From Molanna angustata (taxonomy: Eukaryota; Arthropoda; Insecta; Trichoptera; Molannidae), in assembly GCA_963576475.1 (NCBI GenBank), contig OY754990.1, forward strand, positions 1,458,903-1,522,902: DNA of 64,000 nucleotides, given 5' to 3'. Below are positions 1 through 10,433 of the stretch, piece after piece. The position numbers and the translations under genes were made by a program. Every line of letters begins with the position of its first letter. The stretch's first letter is position 1. The notes under the pieces are model-generated. The model saw nothing but the letters and a program-made list of their open reading frames with translations, had not been told where the DNA came from and did not search any database.

Positions 1-224
1 CATCTGGACCCCGGCTCGCCCTTACGCTGCCCGACCACCTCGTCGTCGTTCAACAGTCCGCGATTTAAATTTATATTGAATTAATTAAGTATTATTTATA
101 CATAACAAATATCGATTACTAACCACCACTGTAAACTAGAGTCAATAAACGAGTAAGTTAAATTTCCTGTTGCATCTTTTAATCTGACATCTATTTCTAC
201 CTGAGTTGCATTTAATATTTAATA

Positions 225-345
225 ATCTCTTGTATACGGTAACGCAGTTGCTTGGTCGATCAATCTGTAGCCCAGCTGTCGGGAGTCTCCGAACAGACGG
301 TATCCAGGTTCGAACCAGGCAGGTGAGATATCGTTTGGTTGTATG
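225..345 (+). repeat. possible tRNA-derived SINE head
   Basis: The stretch contains a perfect Pol III B-box-like GGTTCGAACC near 307-316, preceded about 60 bases upstream by GGTAACGCAGTTG, which resembles an A box. This arrangement is typical of tRNA-derived SINE heads. No second copy of this family lies in the window and no target duplication was found. The open frames across it in both directions (142-493) look non-coding to me. Confidence 0.3.
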
Positions 346-555
346 TAGCCAAAGGCGGACAGACAGGTTATACCTACACGTCCAACAGATCGACCTTACC
401 ACCTCATATATAGCTTTGCATATCAGCTTCAGCTGGTGTGCAAACGCTTTCAACCTGTGGCAACTCTGGCCAATCTGGCACACTTACTGGTGAGCCTACA
501 TAAAGCCAAAATAATAATAGATAGAATAAAAAGAACAATTATATTGTATAATATT

Positions 556-680
556 GTATAAAACATTGATGCAACCAGTACTTGTATATGGTGGTGAATG
601 CTGGGTGCTTAATAGGAAGGATGAAAATGCGCTGTTGGTCTTTGAACGGAAGGTGTTGAGAAAGCAAAGAGTGGGCAACA
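556..680 (+). pseudogene. LINE reverse transcriptase C-terminal fragment
   Basis: The plus strand encodes a short run with VYGGECWVLNRKDENALL followed by VFERKVLRK. This matches the post-RT region (Y-G-x-E-x-W ... FERKVLR) of non-LTR retrotransposon proteins common in insects. The fragment is cut off on both sides and directly abuts the zinc-finger relic. It is a dead scrap with no start and no catalytic motif. Confidence 0.6.
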
Positions 681-701
681 CTGAACCAAATTAGGAAGTG
701 C

Positions 702-1313
702 TGAGAGAAAATGTCTTCCCACAGATATTGCAATGATGAGATTTTTCACCCGAATGAGTTAGTTTAAGTGCCCTTTCGAGCAAATGTCTTCCCACAGATT
801 TTACAATGATGTGGTTTTTCACCTGAATGAGTTGGTTTAAGTGCCCTCTTCGAGCAAATGTCTTCCCACCGATTTTGAATTGATGTGGTTTTTCACCCGA
901 ATGAGTTAGTTTAAGTGCCCTTTCGAGCAAATGTCTTCCCACAGATTTTACAATGATGTGGTTTTTCACCTGGATGAGTTAGTTTTAGTGCCCTCTTCGA
1001 GCAAATGTCTTCTCACAAGCATAAAGATGAAGTTTTTCTCCCGAATGAATTAGTATTTCGCTTTAAAATCCATCTTACAGAAAAATCTTCATTCTCCTTC
1101 ATGGTTTATCCCTCCCACAGACATTGCATTTATGTTGTTTTTAATACAAATGACTTAGTTTAGATTAAATTTCTTTTTCGAGTAAATATCTTTCCACAGA
1201 CATTGCATTCAAGCGCTTTTCCGCCCGAATGAGTTATTTGATGTACCAAACGTCATTTTTGAGAAAATCTTCCTACAGATATTACATTCATATGTTCTTT
1301 TTTCCCGAATTAG
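702..1313 (-). pseudogene. decayed tail of a C2H2 zinc-finger array
   Basis: On the minus strand repeated blocks resemble HSGEKPH, CNICGKTF and LKLTHSGEK, at the 84-base spacing of C2H2 fingers, but the frame is broken repeatedly and many Cys/His codons are lost (GKTFARRG, SVGRHLLERALKLTH in shifted frames). It is continuous with the intact array at 1315-2514, so it is best read as the former 3' part of that gene, now beyond its stop. At least six finger remnants can be counted. Confidence 0.75.
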
Positions 1314-1314
1314 A

Positions 1315-2514
1315 TTATGTTTCACCCGAATGAGTTAGTTCGTGTCTATTTAAATCTCCTTTTACTAAAAATGTCTTCCCACAGATATTGCATTTATGTG
1401 GTTTTTCACCCGAATGAGTGAGATGATGTGGATTTAAATTACTCTTGTGAGAAAATGTCTTCCCACAGATATTGCATTTATGTGGTTTTTCACCCGAATG
1501 AGTGAGGTGATGTAATTTTAAATTACTCTTGTGAGAAAATGTCTTCCCACAGATATTGCATTTATGTGGTTTTTCACCCGAATGAGTGAGATGATGTGGT
1601 TTTAAATTACTCTTGAGAGAAAATGTCTTCCCACAGATATTGCATTTATGTGGTTTTTCACCCGAATGAGTGAGATGATGTAATTTTAAATTTCTCCTGA
1701 GAAAAAATATTTTCCCACAGATATTGCATTCATGTGGTTTTTCACCCGAATGAGTGAGATGATGTTGTTTCAAACTACTCTTGTGAGAAAATGTCTTCCC
1801 ACAGACATTGCATTCATGTGGTTTTTCACCCGAATGAGTTAGTTCGTGTTCGTTTAAATGTCCTTTTTGAGAAAATGTCTTCCCACAGACATTGCATTCA
1901 TGTGGTTTTTCACCCGAATGAGTGAGATGATGTCGTTTTAATTTTCTCCTCTGAGAAAATGTCTTTCCACAGACATTGCATTCATGTGGTTTTTCATCCG
2001 AATGAGTTAGTTCGTGTTCGTTTAAATGTCCTTTTTGAGAAAATGTCTTCCCACAGACATTGCATTCATGTGGTTTTTCACCCGAATGAGTGAGGTGATG
2101 TCTTTTTAAACTACTCTTTTGATAAAATGTCTTCCCACAGATATTGCATTCATGTGGTTTTTCACCCGAATGAGTTAGTTCGTGTTTGTTTAAATTTCCT
2201 TTTAGAGAAAATGTCTTCCCACAGATATTGCATTCATGTGGTTTTTCACCCGAATGAGTTAGTTTATGTTTGTTTAAATCACCTTCTTTTGAAAATGTTT
2301 TCTCGCTGACGTTATATTCATAAGATGTATGTATAGGCGTATTAATCATGTCTTCATTTCCAATAACTGAGTGCTCTTCGATTTCTTTTTTTAAATCTAC
2401 CTCACATTCTTCAATTGAGAAATCAGGAAATTCTTCACCAATGTTTTTATCTATTGAAAGAGTATGTTCATTTTTTGTTGTTTGTTTTGTATTATGGTTT
2501 ACTGGATTATTCAT
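1315..2514 (-). CDS. C2H2 zinc-finger protein, 399 aa
   Basis: This is probably a nuclear, DNA-binding transcription-factor-type protein. From the ATG at 2514 there is an acidic, finger-free N-terminus (about residues 1-68, with EEFPDFSIEECEVDLKKE), then a degenerate finger lacking its cysteines (YEYNVSEKTFSKEG), then eleven consecutive C2H2 fingers of the form C-x2-C-x12-H-x3-H joined by THSGEKPH linkers to the C-terminus. One linker reads HSDEKP. Fingers are nearly identical outside the recognition positions, indicating recent internal duplication. I see no KRAB, ZAD or BTB domain, though an upstream exon could encode one. The ORF ends abruptly at HSGET-stop inside a linker and finger remnants continue beyond, so the protein is truncated relative to its ancestor. 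It may be functional or a young pseudogene. Confidence 0.8.
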   Translation of the reverse strand: MNNPVNHNTKQTTKNEHTLSIDKNIGEEFPDFSIEECEVDLKKEIEEHSVIGNEDMINTPIHTSYEYNVSEKTFSKEGDLNKHKLTHSGEKPHECNICGKTFSLKGNLNKHELTHSGEKPHECNICGKTFYQKSSLKRHHLTHSGEKPHECNVCGKTFSQKGHLNEHELTHSDEKPHECNVCGKTFSQRRKLKRHHLTHSGEKPHECNVCGKTFSQKGHLNEHELTHSGEKPHECNVCGKTFSHKSSLKQHHLTHSGEKPHECNICGKIFFLRRNLKLHHLTHSGEKPHKCNICGKTFSLKSNLKPHHLTHSGEKPHKCNICGKTFSHKSNLKLHHLTHSGEKPHKCNICGKTFSHKSNLNPHHLTHSGEKPHKCNICGKTFLVKGDLNRHELTHSGET

Positions 2515-3190
2515 TTTCTGTAAAATATTTATACAAAAGATTAATTGAAAAAACCCTTCATCGATTGTTTAGTGTCACTGAATAAATTACTAATGAACAT
2601 TTCATACAAATAAAATTAACACATCATACACTGTCTTTTAACAGGACTCTGTCAACATACATTAGCGCAGGCCAAGATGTAACTGAATATTTACTTCACC
2701 GTAACACAAGATTTGTTTTCATATCGTTTATACACGATGAAATTCCGTACGTAAGTTTTGAATGATGTGAATCTTGATTCTTCAATTTATTTTACTTATT
2801 CAATATATTATGATTTGTTGATAACGATTCAGGCACTCGATATTAAAAGGGCTGAGGTTATTCATGATATATTGCGCGTTTGATTTCTTGGTTGACGATA
2901 TATTTCAGTTTTCCATACATTTTCCCAATATTTCTTCGTTATTTTAAATAATATTCGGAATTGGTGTTTATAAAATAACGGTTATTTTTTATTGTTTTCA
3001 TTCATTTAATTTATTTTTTTATTTTGTAATTTACAAATTATATCGATTTATGTAAATGTCAAGTATATTTTTAATCCATTGTAGTTTTGCAAGTTTGTTT
3101 AGATTTTAAGTAAAACACTTGTATATAGAAAACCATCGTACATATTTTAAAATGAATTCTAGTAAGAACTTAAATAAATTGTAAATAAAG
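2515..3190. other. AT-rich upstream region of the zinc-finger gene
   Basis: No coding sequence is recognisable. It would hold the promoter or 5' exons of the minus-strand zinc-finger ORF, but I could not define a TATA box, initiator or splice site with confidence. T-rich tracts lie around 2980-3030. Confidence 0.4.
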
Positions 3191-3315
3191 ATTAATGGCC
3201 CAGTATTTGAGTCGGCCCTTGGCTGACGAGCCTGCGCGTAATATGAATGCTAAACAAACGCGGTGCGCATGTGCAATGAAATGTCATTTTTATCAAAGTA
3301 TCTCTTTCGTGACTA

Positions 3316-3815
3316 CTATTCTTCAGATTTTTAATTATCTCAATAGAGACGAAGTTGGAATATTTATTGTAGGAGAACCGGGAAATCAAGGCACCTACAG
3401 GGCTTACGACCTGTCATCGGCTGGTTTACGTGATCACTTTATGCGCTTGCGCAACGTTCACCAATTATGCCTTTTGAATGAGATCCCTATCAATTCAATT
3501 TTGAAAGTTCTATATATTATAATACTGAAATTCTTTTTGCTTGAAATTAAGGAGTTTTACTACAGCCATCTATGGGTGAAATTATGAACAACAATCTTAT
3601 TATTTTTTATTTATTTTGTTGTAACGCCATCTATTGAGAGAATTGGTTTTTTGTAAATAATGAAAGCTACAATTCTTATATCTGAAGTGACAATGCATTT
3701 TTCGCATAGAAGTCACCTCTGAATTGCGCCAGACTTATAAGGTCATTTTTGTCTTATTTACCTACTTGTACCAATGTGTAAGTAATCGAATATTTTTATT
3801 ATTGCATATGCGCAA
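3316..3815 (+). repeat. dispersed repeat, copy 1 (unclassified element)
   Basis: About 490 bases starting TTTTTAATTATCTCAATAG and ending near ATTATTGCATATGCGC are closely matched, in reverse, at 58210-58727. A 130-base piece recurs at 4678-4810. The short open frame across 3195-3587 has no recognisable domain. The element class is unknown; a hairpin-ended non-autonomous transposon is one option. Confidence 0.75.
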
Positions 3816-4000
3816 ACATTGGATTTTTTTCCCTGTCGGGAGTCAAAGATATTTTTTTAACAGATTTTTAATTATCTCAATAGAGACGAATTTCGTCTCT
3901 ATTGAGATAATTAAAAATCTGTTAAAAAAAAATCTTTGACTCCCGACAGGGAAAAAAATCCAATGTTTGCGCATATGCAATAATAAAAATATTCGATTAC
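3782..4000. repeat. near-perfect palindrome, 109-bp arms
   Basis: The arms 3782-3890 and 3892-4000 are reverse complements with about one mismatch and essentially no loop (centre GACGAAtTTCGTC near 3891). The left arm starts with the 3' end of the dispersed repeat and runs into another copy of that repeat's 5' end, so the palindrome was built from the element's two termini. Such a structure would extrude as a long hairpin. Confidence 0.9.
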
Positions 4001-4009
4001 TATTCTTCA

Positions 4010-4130
4010 CCTTGTAAACAATAACAAAAATCATGTGTTTTTGACAGATGACAGTTCAAGTGGCTATTCTACACCCTATGTTTGTAAACAATAATAAATA
4101 TCATGTGTTTTTGAAATATGACAGAGACGG
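4010..4130 (+). repeat. direct duplication, about 69-bp period
   Basis: TTGTAAACAATAAC then ATCATGTGTTTTTG near 4013 recurs near 4082 as TTGTAAACAATAAT then ATCATGTGTTTTTG. Two diverged units are visible and no function can be assigned. Confidence 0.6.
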
Positions 4131-4159
4131 ATGATTAAGACAGAGACCAGAGACAGATA

Positions 4160-4215
4160 CTGTCAGACAATGAGATATAGGTATACTGGAGTGCTAAATG
4201 TTGTTCAAATGTTGT
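4160..4215 (+). repeat. short dispersed repeat also found near 25.8 kb
   Basis: CAATGAGATATAGGTATACT followed by GGAGTGCTA at about 4170-4198 occurs in reverse complement at about 25780-25810, with weaker similarity on both sides. It is probably part of an unrecognised mobile element. Confidence 0.55.
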
Positions 4216-4677
4216 GCCGAAGTAGTAGAAAGAGACAGATAGTACAAGTGGCATTCCTATCTCTTTCTAGAACTCTCACTTCATACAATATATGAGTAAT
4301 TTTGAAGAATAGAATGAGATTATCCGATAATTAATGATGTAATTCAACCAAATGAAAAATATACATAATCGAGTGTACATATATAGTAAAAGTAATATAT
4401 AGATTATCATATATGAGTACAAATTACTTATTAGAAACATCTCATAACTCAGAATATTAGAACATTTATGTGAAACCATATGTTTTTAAAACAAATATTA
4501 CGACTATTTACAAATCCTGTACTTTTTCATAAGAGTGTTTGCAACCATTGAGATCATTTATGTCTTTAATAAGGAATCAACTTGATTTTTCCTTCCCACA
4601 CTGATAATATTTTTTTATTTACTATTCATTAATTAGGTTAATTAGGAGTCAAATCATATTTTTACTGACAAACTTTT

Positions 4678-4810
4678 TAACATCTCAATAGAGACGAAGT
4701 TGGGATATTATAGAAGAACCAGGAACTCAAGGAACCTACAGAGCATACAACCTGTCATCAGTTGGTTTACGTGATCACTTTATGTGCTTGTGCAACGTTC
4801 ACGTAAACCA
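4678..4810 (+). repeat. dispersed repeat, partial third copy
   Basis: ATCTCAATAGAGACGAAGTT and the following 110 bases match the first part of the repeat at 3316-3815 with scattered substitutions, then stop. The copy is truncated at about 4810. Confidence 0.7.
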
Positions 4811-5485
4811 GAGCGGATTTTTGTTAATTTATTTAATAAATATGAATAACAATTCAAATATGTCAAATACCAAAAACACATAAAAGTACACAATAAAAAT
4901 ATATGTAGACAGAAATAAGAATTAAAGAGAATAAATACAATTATATATTTTGAAAAATATATAATATGCAAATTTCAGCATAAAATTGATTATGAAAAAT
5001 AAAAGCATAGTTATAAAACACAAAATTATTCACAGTAAAAATAGAAAAGTTAAAAAGGCATATTATTAATGATTAGTTATAACAAATAATAGCACAAGTT
5101 ATAAATCTAAAATAACAATGGACAGTAAAATTGAAACGTAAAAAAGATCAAATTATTAAGTATAAGAAATAACAGTAGGACACGTAATAAATACAATAAA
5201 TTATTATAAGTAAAAATTATAAACGTAAAACAGAGCATATTAATAATTTTGACAAATAAACACAAGTTATAAATTTATGTAATAATTATCAGAAAAAATA
5301 GAATAAGTAGATTAATGTAAAATAATAGCACAAAAATTATAAATACAAGAAATAATTACAGTTAAAGAGCTTATTGTGTAATTAATTATAAATGTAGAGG
5401 GAATCTGGAAGCAATAATGACAGATTTACTAATTAAAACCCTACACTGAAAGCTATTTCACGCGATAAGATGAAATCAAAAGGAT
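4811..5485. repeat. AT-rich degenerate tandem-like region
   Basis: Irregular recurrences of words such as CACAAGTTATAAAT, AAATAATAGCACAA and TAAAAATTATAAA suggest an old, diverged tandem repeat with units of roughly 70-90 bases. There is no coding content. Confidence 0.35.
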
Positions 5486-5582
5486 ATTTTTTTTTTGTTT
5501 AATGGCAATTCACCCTACAGAGAGTGCTTTTTGCCTTGGTGGAAATATCATAAATTGGTTGAATTTGTTAAAATTAAATTAA

Positions 5583-7000
5583 TTAGAGTTGGATGTTATT
5601 TGACTTTAAGAAGCTAAGCAATATGTTTGTTAATTTAAAATTTTGAATCGACATTATATATGACATATTGATTGGGGATGTGCAAGTAATTTTTACCAAA
5701 TTAAAATAAAATAAATTGTTAGAAGATATACGGTTGAAGCAATTAAAAAATAAATGGTCAAGAGTCTCCTCCTCCTGACCACATTCACAAAGTGGACTGT
5801 TAATAACATTAATTTTGTATAGGTGTGAAGCAACAAGACAATGGCCAATTCTCATACGCGTGATACAAGATATGTCCCCCCTAGAGAGTCTCTTTCCCTG
5901 AAACCAAGGTTTTTTGGGAATAGAGGGTTGGATTCCGGCGTAAAATAATCCTGTCTTGTTTCTGGAAACCGTCAAGTTTTTTTCCCATCTATGAATCATG
6001 CTAGTTTTGAGGGTTGATAAGTAATCAGTAGTTGGAATGTTCAGATTTATATTAGAATTGTTACCAGAAGAAGTTGATTTGGCTAATGAATCTGCAATTT
6101 CGTTCCCTACCATTCCCAGATGTCCTGGTATCCAGGCCAGAATTATGGTGATGTTTTTGGATTGAAGTGAGAAAAGTTTTAATTTAATTGAGCACATAAG
6201 TTGATCTTGAGGAAAGTATAATAAATTTGATGTGATTCTCTGAAGAGCACTAAGTGAATCTGACAATATCAATGCGTTTACAATATTATTTAATTGTATT
6301 TGTTCTAGTGCTTGTTGTATGGCGAAACATTCTGCTGTGTATATAGATATTGTGCTAGGCAGGGAGTATGAATTTTTAATGTTGAAATTTGGTATGTAAA
6401 CAGAGGATCCACAGGAAGAGCCTGGGGTTTTAGAGCCGTCTGTGTATACGTCTGTGAAATTTGGATACTTAGTGTGAATTATTTGTTTAAATTCAGAATT
6501 TATGATCGCAGAGTTCTGGTTTTTCCATGTTTTATCGATTCCAAGTGTCATAATAACACAAGGATTAAACATTATAGCTGAAAATGATATATTATAAATA
6601 GGGAGTATGGGATTGTTTTGTAAATTCACTCTAGAAATAGAAGCTTGATGAGTTTGGAAACTTTTGACAAGAAATGGGATTTTATTTTCATTAATATTTT
6701 GTCTATTATCATATATAGTCAACAGTTTCCTAAGGTTTTCTTTGATTGGGTGATTAGAATATGGTAAACTCCTATAAACATATTTGTCAGAAAGGAATTG
6801 CCTTCTTATAATAAGTGGAGGTTCCACACTTTCCACTTGGAGGGAGTTAATAGGAGAACTTTTCATAGCTCCCAGTATGATTCTTAATGACTTAGATTGG
6901 ATTACATCTAATTTTTTAGACACTTGTTTTGGCAAAGGGTCAAAGAGTATTGATCCGTAGTCCAGATGACTGCGTATCAGTGCATTGAACATAAGTCTTG
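5583..7000 (-). pseudogene. LINE ORF2 C-terminal part: RNase H domain
   Basis: This continues ORF2 after the Harbinger insertion; the first host residues read RLMFNALIRSHLDYGS. It encodes the post-RT linker, then RNase H with the catalytic set visible: D in VYTDGSKTPG, E in IYTAECFAIQQ, D in ALILSDSLSAL, then AWIPGHLGMVGNEIADSLAK. A C-terminal Cys/His motif follows (CECGQEEETLDHLFFNC). RNase H removes template RNA during target-primed reverse transcription. The frame is open to the stop at 5583. The apparent start methionine upstream belongs to the inserted transposon and is not a real start. Confidence 0.85.
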
Positions 7001-8107
7001 GGCCCAGAATCATAAACATGAGATGAGTCAGGTCTCAATAGTGCCTCAGGAGAGCATAGCTCAAGGCTTTCTTAGCTGAGTAGGTTTTTCGGTAAACATA
7101 GTCCAAAATCTGACGTGTCTGAGCTGAGATAACGACTCAAACTCAGTTGAGTTTGATAGTTTTCAAACTGTAGGAATTTCATAAGTTTTCAGCAATTATT
7201 TTGAAATTTATGGTTACTTTTTTAAATTTGTCTTTGAAATCCCTATCTACTCTTTTCAATCTATGAATTAAAACTGTCATTTGAGTTCAAAACATCTGCT
7301 TGCTTCTTTCGCGTTTTGTTTATTTTTATAATAATAATTAATAATGAATGCTAAAAGGAATATTGCATATGATTAACATTTTTTAATGGAATTATTTGGG
7401 AAGAAAATTACTATTGTAGAAAATAAGAAAATATATCAGCCCTTAATTAGCAAAAACAGAATGCTTGGGAGTGGATCGCCGAGCAATTTCTGTACTATAG
7501 AATCTCAGGGCTATCAATATTTGAATTTCAGGCGTTATAGGCATATAGGCATGCCTCTGTTGTTGATTTTTCACAATCCATCGTGAATAAGCGGCAATAT
7601 GGCAGCATATGGCAGTGAGGACAGTTTCTCTATAAAATCTGTAGCGCTTTTTAAATTCACAGTTTTCATAAAATTCGATTAGGGCAAATGTCATATTTCG
7701 AATATAACATTTGCGGCGTCTCATTCGCCTTGCGGCAAATGATTCATCGGGAAAATTAATCACATCTGTATTCCCAATATTGTCAATATCTTGCAAAAAC
7801 TCAAATATATCAGACATTTTAATGCTCCCTGTTTAATGAAGATAATTTTATATTCACTACAAAAATAATATCTCGAAATTCACCAGTTTTTATCTCGAAT
7901 AAAAATTAAAATAGAACTAGGTTTGTAAACAATTTTGACAGTTCAAAGCATGCTCAGCGTCTAAAGTCACCGATTTTGGTGACTCAAACTCACGGGAGAT
8001 GAGTAACGATTTTTGATGACTTCTGTGAGAAACAAAGTTCTATGATTACAAATCTGTAACTCAAACTCATCTAAGTACCTATTTTGCGACTATGATTCTG
8101 GGCCTTG
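6998..8107. mobile_element. PIF/Harbinger transposon with TTG target duplication
   Basis: The element proper is 7001-8104 (1,104 bp). It has perfect 14-bp terminal inverted repeats GGCCCAGAATCATA (7001-7014; complement at 8091-8104) and 3-bp TTG duplications at 6998-7000 and 8105-8107. A 3-bp duplication and the internal HARBI1-like ORF identify PIF/Harbinger. Subterminal CTCAAACTCA and GATGAGT words recur near both ends and may bind transposase. It interrupts ORF2 of the I-type LINE; dropping the element plus one duplication restores the host frame. Confidence 0.92.
7443..7817 (-). pseudogene. truncated Harbinger transposase (HARBI1-like N-terminus)
   Basis: The 124-aa product contains NCEFKKRYRFYRETVL and PITPEIQILIALRFYSTE, matching the region before the DDE domain of HARBI1-like nucleases (FxxxFRxxRxT... 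LxALRFYATG). Full-length proteins are about 350-450 aa. The three catalytic acidic residues and the Myb-like partner protein are missing, so this copy can move only with help from an autonomous relative. Confidence 0.75.
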
Positions 8108-8438
8108 GAGTTGAAGGATGAGCACCCCACCACACTCTAGTAACTGCTCTCATAATGTTAAGACCTATTTCACATTTGGTAGTGATCTTTTGAATATGAG
8201 GAAGCCAGGAAAGTTTACGGTCAAAAACAATGCCAAGGAATTTGTGTTGGGGGATAATTTCAATAGGATGATTGTCATATTTAATCGATATTGCAGGAAT
8301 ATTCCGTTTTCTAGAAAAGATCATTGCCCGGCTTTTGGAAGATGATAGTTTTAATCCATTATTGGAAAACCAACATTTTAAGTTATCAAGAGCATCGGAA
8401 ATGTGTTGTGAAGCTATAAGGATATCTTTATGCATCAT
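8079..8438 (-). pseudogene. LINE ORF2 middle part (RT palm/thumb)
   Basis: This directly continues ORF2 in the same frame, straight after the in-frame TAA (8439-8441). It carries GLKLSSSKSRAMIFSRKR and FLGIVFDRKLSWLPHI, typical of the RT thumb in jockey/I-type LINEs. The last residues (RPRIIVAK) are read from the inserted Harbinger TIR, so the LINE part ends at about 8105. The ATG following the stop is fortuitous. Confidence 0.8.
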
Positions 8439-10433
8439 TTAAATTATTATATCATCTGCAAAATAAAGCCTTTTTACATTGGGAGGAATTGAAGAGTCTA
8501 TGTCAAAAGTGCATAGGTTATATAAAATAGGACTAATAACTGACCCTTGGGGCAAACCTCTCCATAATTTCCTTTTATAAGTTTTAGAGGAAGAAGAAGA
8601 AGCAATGATAGTTCTGTCGGAAAGAATATTTATGATGAATTGTACCATCTTAAGTGGAATATTAATTTTCAGTAGTTTATTTCTTAACACACGAAGGAGG
8701 ACATCATCGTACGCAGAGGAAATATCCAAGAATACAGCTACTATGCTATTATTAATGTTTTGTGAAACACGAATATCAGTTGTAAAAATACTTAAACTGT
8801 CCAAAGTTGACTTTCTTTTGCGAAAACCATATTGATTTTGCGATAATAGGTTATGATGTTCTATAAACCAGTCAATTCTATTTTTAATCAGATGTTCAAT
8901 GATCTTCAATAGACAGGATGACAATGCAATCGGACGATAAGATGATACTTTTGAAGCATTTTTGCCTGGCTTGAGAATGGGTAGTATTTTCTGGGATTTG
9001 AAGGAGTCGGGAATCACTCCTGATTCAAACATATAATTAATAAGGGAGAGAAAATATAATGATGTACTATCAGAGAATGCCTTAATGAAACAGTATTGTA
9101 CTTCATCAGGGCCTGGGGATGTGTCAGGTAGGGAATTTATTATAGATTTTAGTTCTTCTATCTTGAAAGGAGAATCAAGCCATGAGAGAGAAGAGAATTT
9201 ATAATGGGTTGGGATGTCATCCTTTGTAGGTACAGTTTGTGGAGCTAACTTGTCAACAAATGACAGCATGATTTCATCTGAGACCCCGTGAATTCTAGGG
9301 GGAGTATAAGTGGATCTAAATTTTCTCACATTGGTCCATATTAATGATGGAGAAGATGTTGGAGACAAATCTTCACAAAATTTACGCCATCCTGATCGTT
9401 TTTTCCTTTTAAGAAGACATTTTGTTTCTGCTTGAGCACGTTTAGCTAAAAGGTAGTTTTCTAATGTCATATTTTTCCGATAAACACGTATTGCTAATCG
9501 TCGAGAATATACAGAACGAGTGCATTCCTCGTCCCACCATGGGGCTGGTTGAAATGATTTTTTAACTCCTGATTTATGGATTGGGATCGATTGTTTAGCA
9601 GCATCTATAATTACATTGGGAAAATTTTCACAGAGTGTACTGTAGTCTGAAAAGGATAAGGTCGACTTTGTTAGGGAGTGATCTAATTTAGTAGAGAAAG
9701 AAATTTGCCAATTCGTACCTTTAGTACGAAATTTGGTTGTTGTTGGAGGGCTTTGAGGGACAAGTTTAGATTTGTCATTAAAGGAAATAATGATAGGAAA
9801 GTGGTCACTGGAAAAAGGATCTTTGAATACAGCCCACGAGAATTTTGATGCCAATTCGTTAGAGCAAAGAGATAAGTCGACTGGACTTTTTCTTTGGTGT
9901 GGTGGAGTGAATCGGGTGGAGGAGCCGTCGTTTAAGAAGCATAGTTTATTGATATCCAAAAATTCCAAAACATTACTGCCGGATCTGTTGTAGCTTTCAC
10001 TTCCCCATGAGAAAGAATGGGCATTAAAATCTCCTAATATGAGATAAGGAGGAGGAAGATTAGAAAGAAAGTTTGACCAATCCTTTTCAATAAAAGTACA
10101 TGTGGGAAGTATATATAAAGAGACAAAGGTGATATTGCAAATTATCGCAGAAACTATTTGACAGCTACCGTTAGTAAAATTGTTAAAAAATATTTGTTTA
10201 AAAGGGATAGAGTTGTGGATGAATAAAGCGGCACCCCCTTTCCCGTCTACAATGCGGTCATCCCTGATGCATTGGTATCCTGGAATACGTACTAGAAAGG
10301 ATGGTTTCAGCCATGTTTCTGAGATTGCAGCAATGGATACAGAATGACTTTTTAAAATTTGAATAAGTTCGGGTTTATTTGGTAGAAGACTTCTAATGTT
10401 CCACTGAAGTATTTTCTCGATTTGTGGAGCCAT
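8439..10433 (-). pseudogene. LINE ORF2 N-terminal part: AP endonuclease + RT
   Basis: The 664-aa piece starts MAPQIEKILQWNIRSLL, overlapping ORF1 by 41 bases in another frame. The endonuclease motifs are clear (QWNIRS, SETWLKP, LILGDFNAHSFSWGS, SDHFPIIIS). RT motifs follow in order: SYRPIALSSCLLKIIE, AVFLDISSAYDDV with a catalytic Asp, GLPQGSVISPILYNL, and FADDIII with the paired Asp. The frame stops right after the catalytic FADD box at TAA 8439-8441. Since everything before and after is open, this looks like a recent single nonsense change. Confidence 0.88.

Noticed and set aside
142..493. Open frames on both strands (113 and 95 aa) as a gene
   Set aside because: Neither translation shows a recognisable domain, and the two overlap antiparallel across a SINE-like B box; they are more likely chance frames.
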